Positions 4,777 to 5,808 of a stretch of 5,808 nucleotides of DNA are shown in pieces. The notes beneath the pieces were generated by a model. The model did no database searches, was not told where the DNA came from, and was given only the letters and a program-made list of their open reading frames with translations. The position numbers and the translations under genes are program-made. This stretch comes from Spirochaetaceae bacterium (GTDB lineage: Bacteria > Spirochaetota > Spirochaetia > DSM-27196 > PXBQ01): the NCBI GenBank assembly GCA_003566875.1, contig PXBQ01000184.1, forward strand, positions 1-5,808, written 5' to 3'. The first letter of the stretch is position 1. Every line of letters starts with the position of its first letter.

Positions 4777-5808
4777 ATGCGCCCGGTAGCGTTTGACAAG
4801 AACCTTCAGTACGCGAAGTTTTGCGCGTACGGCTTCCTGAAAGATCTTCGGTTCTACGAGCCGTTTCTGATGCTCTTCTTCCTCGAGAAGGGATTGTCGT
4901 TTCTGCAGATCGGAACGTTGTACGCCGCACGCGAAGTCTTCATCAATGTTACTGAGATCCCGTCGGGGATCGTGGCCGATACCCTCGGGAGACGAAAAAC
5001 GATGGTCGCGTCTTTTGTCGCGTACATCGTGTCGTTTCTTGTGTTCTACTTCTCGCGCGATTACTGGTCTCTTTTTCTCGCGATGGCACTGTACGCGTTC
5101 GGTGACGCATTTCGGACCGGCACGCACAAGGCGATGATTTTCGACTACCTCAAAAAGAGGAATCAGCAACACCTGAAGACGCATTACTACGGTCATACGC
5201 GGTCGTGGTCACAGCGGGGCGCGGCGGTCTCGGCGTTGATCGCTGCGGGGCTCGTCTACTGGCGAGGGTCGTACGCTCCCGTTTTTCTTTTCACTATCAT
5301 CCCGTACGTGCTCGACCTGCTGCTCATCCTCAGCTATCCACGCGAGCTCGACGGTCCACGGGACACGAGCACGAAGACGGTTCGTGAGGAGTTTCGCGAT
5401 GTGTTCCGGTCGCTCGTCTCGAGCATGAAAAAACCCGCGACGTTACGCGCGATCTCAAACCAGGCGTTGTACACCGGGTATTACAAAGCGTGCAAAGACT
5501 ACCTTCAACCGATCCTCAAGGCGTTCGCGGTCGGCCTGCCGGTTCTGATCGGACTGGCTGCGCAGGAACGCACGGCGATCATCACAGGAGTCGTGTACTC
5601 GCTGTTGTTCATGCTCACGTCGGCGGCCGCACGCAGATCGGGAGCGCTCGCGGATCGGTTCTCGAACCTCGCGACCCCGTTGAACCGTACCTTGATGATC
5701 GGTATCTCGTTCGGCCTCGTAAGCGGCGTCGCGTACGTTCTCGGTGTTCCCGCGGTCGCGATCGCGCTGTACATCGGGATCTACGTCACGGAGAACGCAC
5801 GGAAACCG
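4777..5808 (+). CDS. Major facilitator superfamily transporter (3' end outside window)
   Basis: An open frame of 344 codons from ATG 4777 to the window edge with no stop. The product is an inner-membrane secondary transporter. MFS motif A is clear between helices 2 and 3: G64-I-V-A-D68-T-L-G71-R-R-K74. A degenerate second copy, GALADRF (289-295), marks the second half. The segment RTGTHKAMIFDYLKKR, about 113-128, matches the region after helix 4 in drug-efflux-type MFS proteins. I count about ten hydrophobic segments, roughly 14-36, 41-62, 75-93, 95-112, 148-164, 168-186, 233-258, 265-283, 303-322 and 324-338. A charged cytoplasmic loop (187-225) separates the halves, so one or two helices remain beyond the edge. 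The substrate cannot be told from sequence; efflux is a weak guess. There is no strong Shine-Dalgarno. Confidence 0.88.
   Translation, partial: MRPVAFDKNLQYAKFCAYGFLKDLRFYEPFLMLFFLEKGLSFLQIGTLYAAREVFINVTEIPSGIVADTLGRRKTMVASFVAYIVSFLVFYFSRDYWSLFLAMALYAFGDAFRTGTHKAMIFDYLKKRNQQHLKTHYYGHTRSWSQRGAAVSALIAAGLVYWRGSYAPVFLFTIIPYVLDLLLILSYPRELDGPRDTSTKTVREEFRDVFRSLVSSMKKPATLRAISNQALYTGYYKACKDYLQPILKAFAVGLPVLIGLAAQERTAIITGVVYSLLFMLTSAAARRSGALADRFSNLATPLNRTLMIGISFGLVSGVAYVLGVPAVAIALYIGIYVTENARKP

Noticed and set aside
4604..5196. Minus-strand open frames opposite the lipoprotein end and transporter start
   Set aside because: They cross the lipoprotein/transporter intergenic region and lie antisense to the MFS gene with motif A. 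Their translations are rich in Arg, Glu and Lys with no recognisable domain.
1..5808. CRISPR array, tRNA, rRNA, insertion sequence or prophage signature
   Set aside because: No regularly spaced repeats, cloverleaf-like segments, transposase motifs or terminal inverted repeats were seen on either strand.

Overview
The window is a bacterial chromosomal stretch of moderately high GC, with most third codon positions G or C. It carries seven credible genes. All are ordinary protein families, and nothing places the organism firmly. The lipoprotein with a typical lipobox and the sensor kinase with an extracytoplasmic domain fit an ordinary bacterial envelope. Two genes look leaderless: each has a -10 hexamer 6 nt before its ATG and no Shine-Dalgarno. 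That is commoner in some phyla (Actinobacteria, Deinococcus-Thermus, some Chloroflexi) than in others, but other genes here have clear Shine-Dalgarno sites. I therefore do not assign a phylum.

Layout. Positions 1-194 (-): 5' part of an unrecognised gene with a GTG start and a good ribosome binding site. Positions 195-311: divergent promoter region. Positions 312-946 (+): a two-gene type II toxin-antitoxin operon, Phd/YefM-like antitoxin then PIN-domain toxin, overlapping by ATGA. Positions 947-1090: intergenic stretch with a hairpin and two candidate promoters. Positions 1091-1864 (+): an MtfA-like M90 zinc peptidase. Ten bases later comes the end of a convergent two-component operon (1875-3940, -): OmpR/PhoB-type response regulator, then a BaeS-like histidine kinase, again overlapping by ATGA. 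Positions 3941-4042: divergent control region with an inverted repeat TACGGT-N7-ACCGTA. Positions 4043-4651 (+): a small lipoprotein with two Ig-like repeats. Positions 4652-4776: a three-armed set of competing hairpins and a candidate promoter. From 4777 to the window edge (+): a major facilitator transporter, truncated by the window.

How they may work together. The toxin and antitoxin form a self-contained module, probably autoregulated through the inverted repeat over its promoter. The regulator/kinase pair is divergent from the lipoprotein. The lipoprotein promoter has a good -10 but no recognisable -35, and an inverted repeat lies where the -35 would be. This suggests that the lipoprotein is activated by the neighbouring regulator in an envelope-sensing circuit; that is inference. 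I found no CRISPR array, tRNA, rRNA, insertion sequence or phage gene. I also found no convincing evidence of a wholly new system. The points most worth following are the matched leaderless promoters, the divergent regulatory region and the alternating hairpins.
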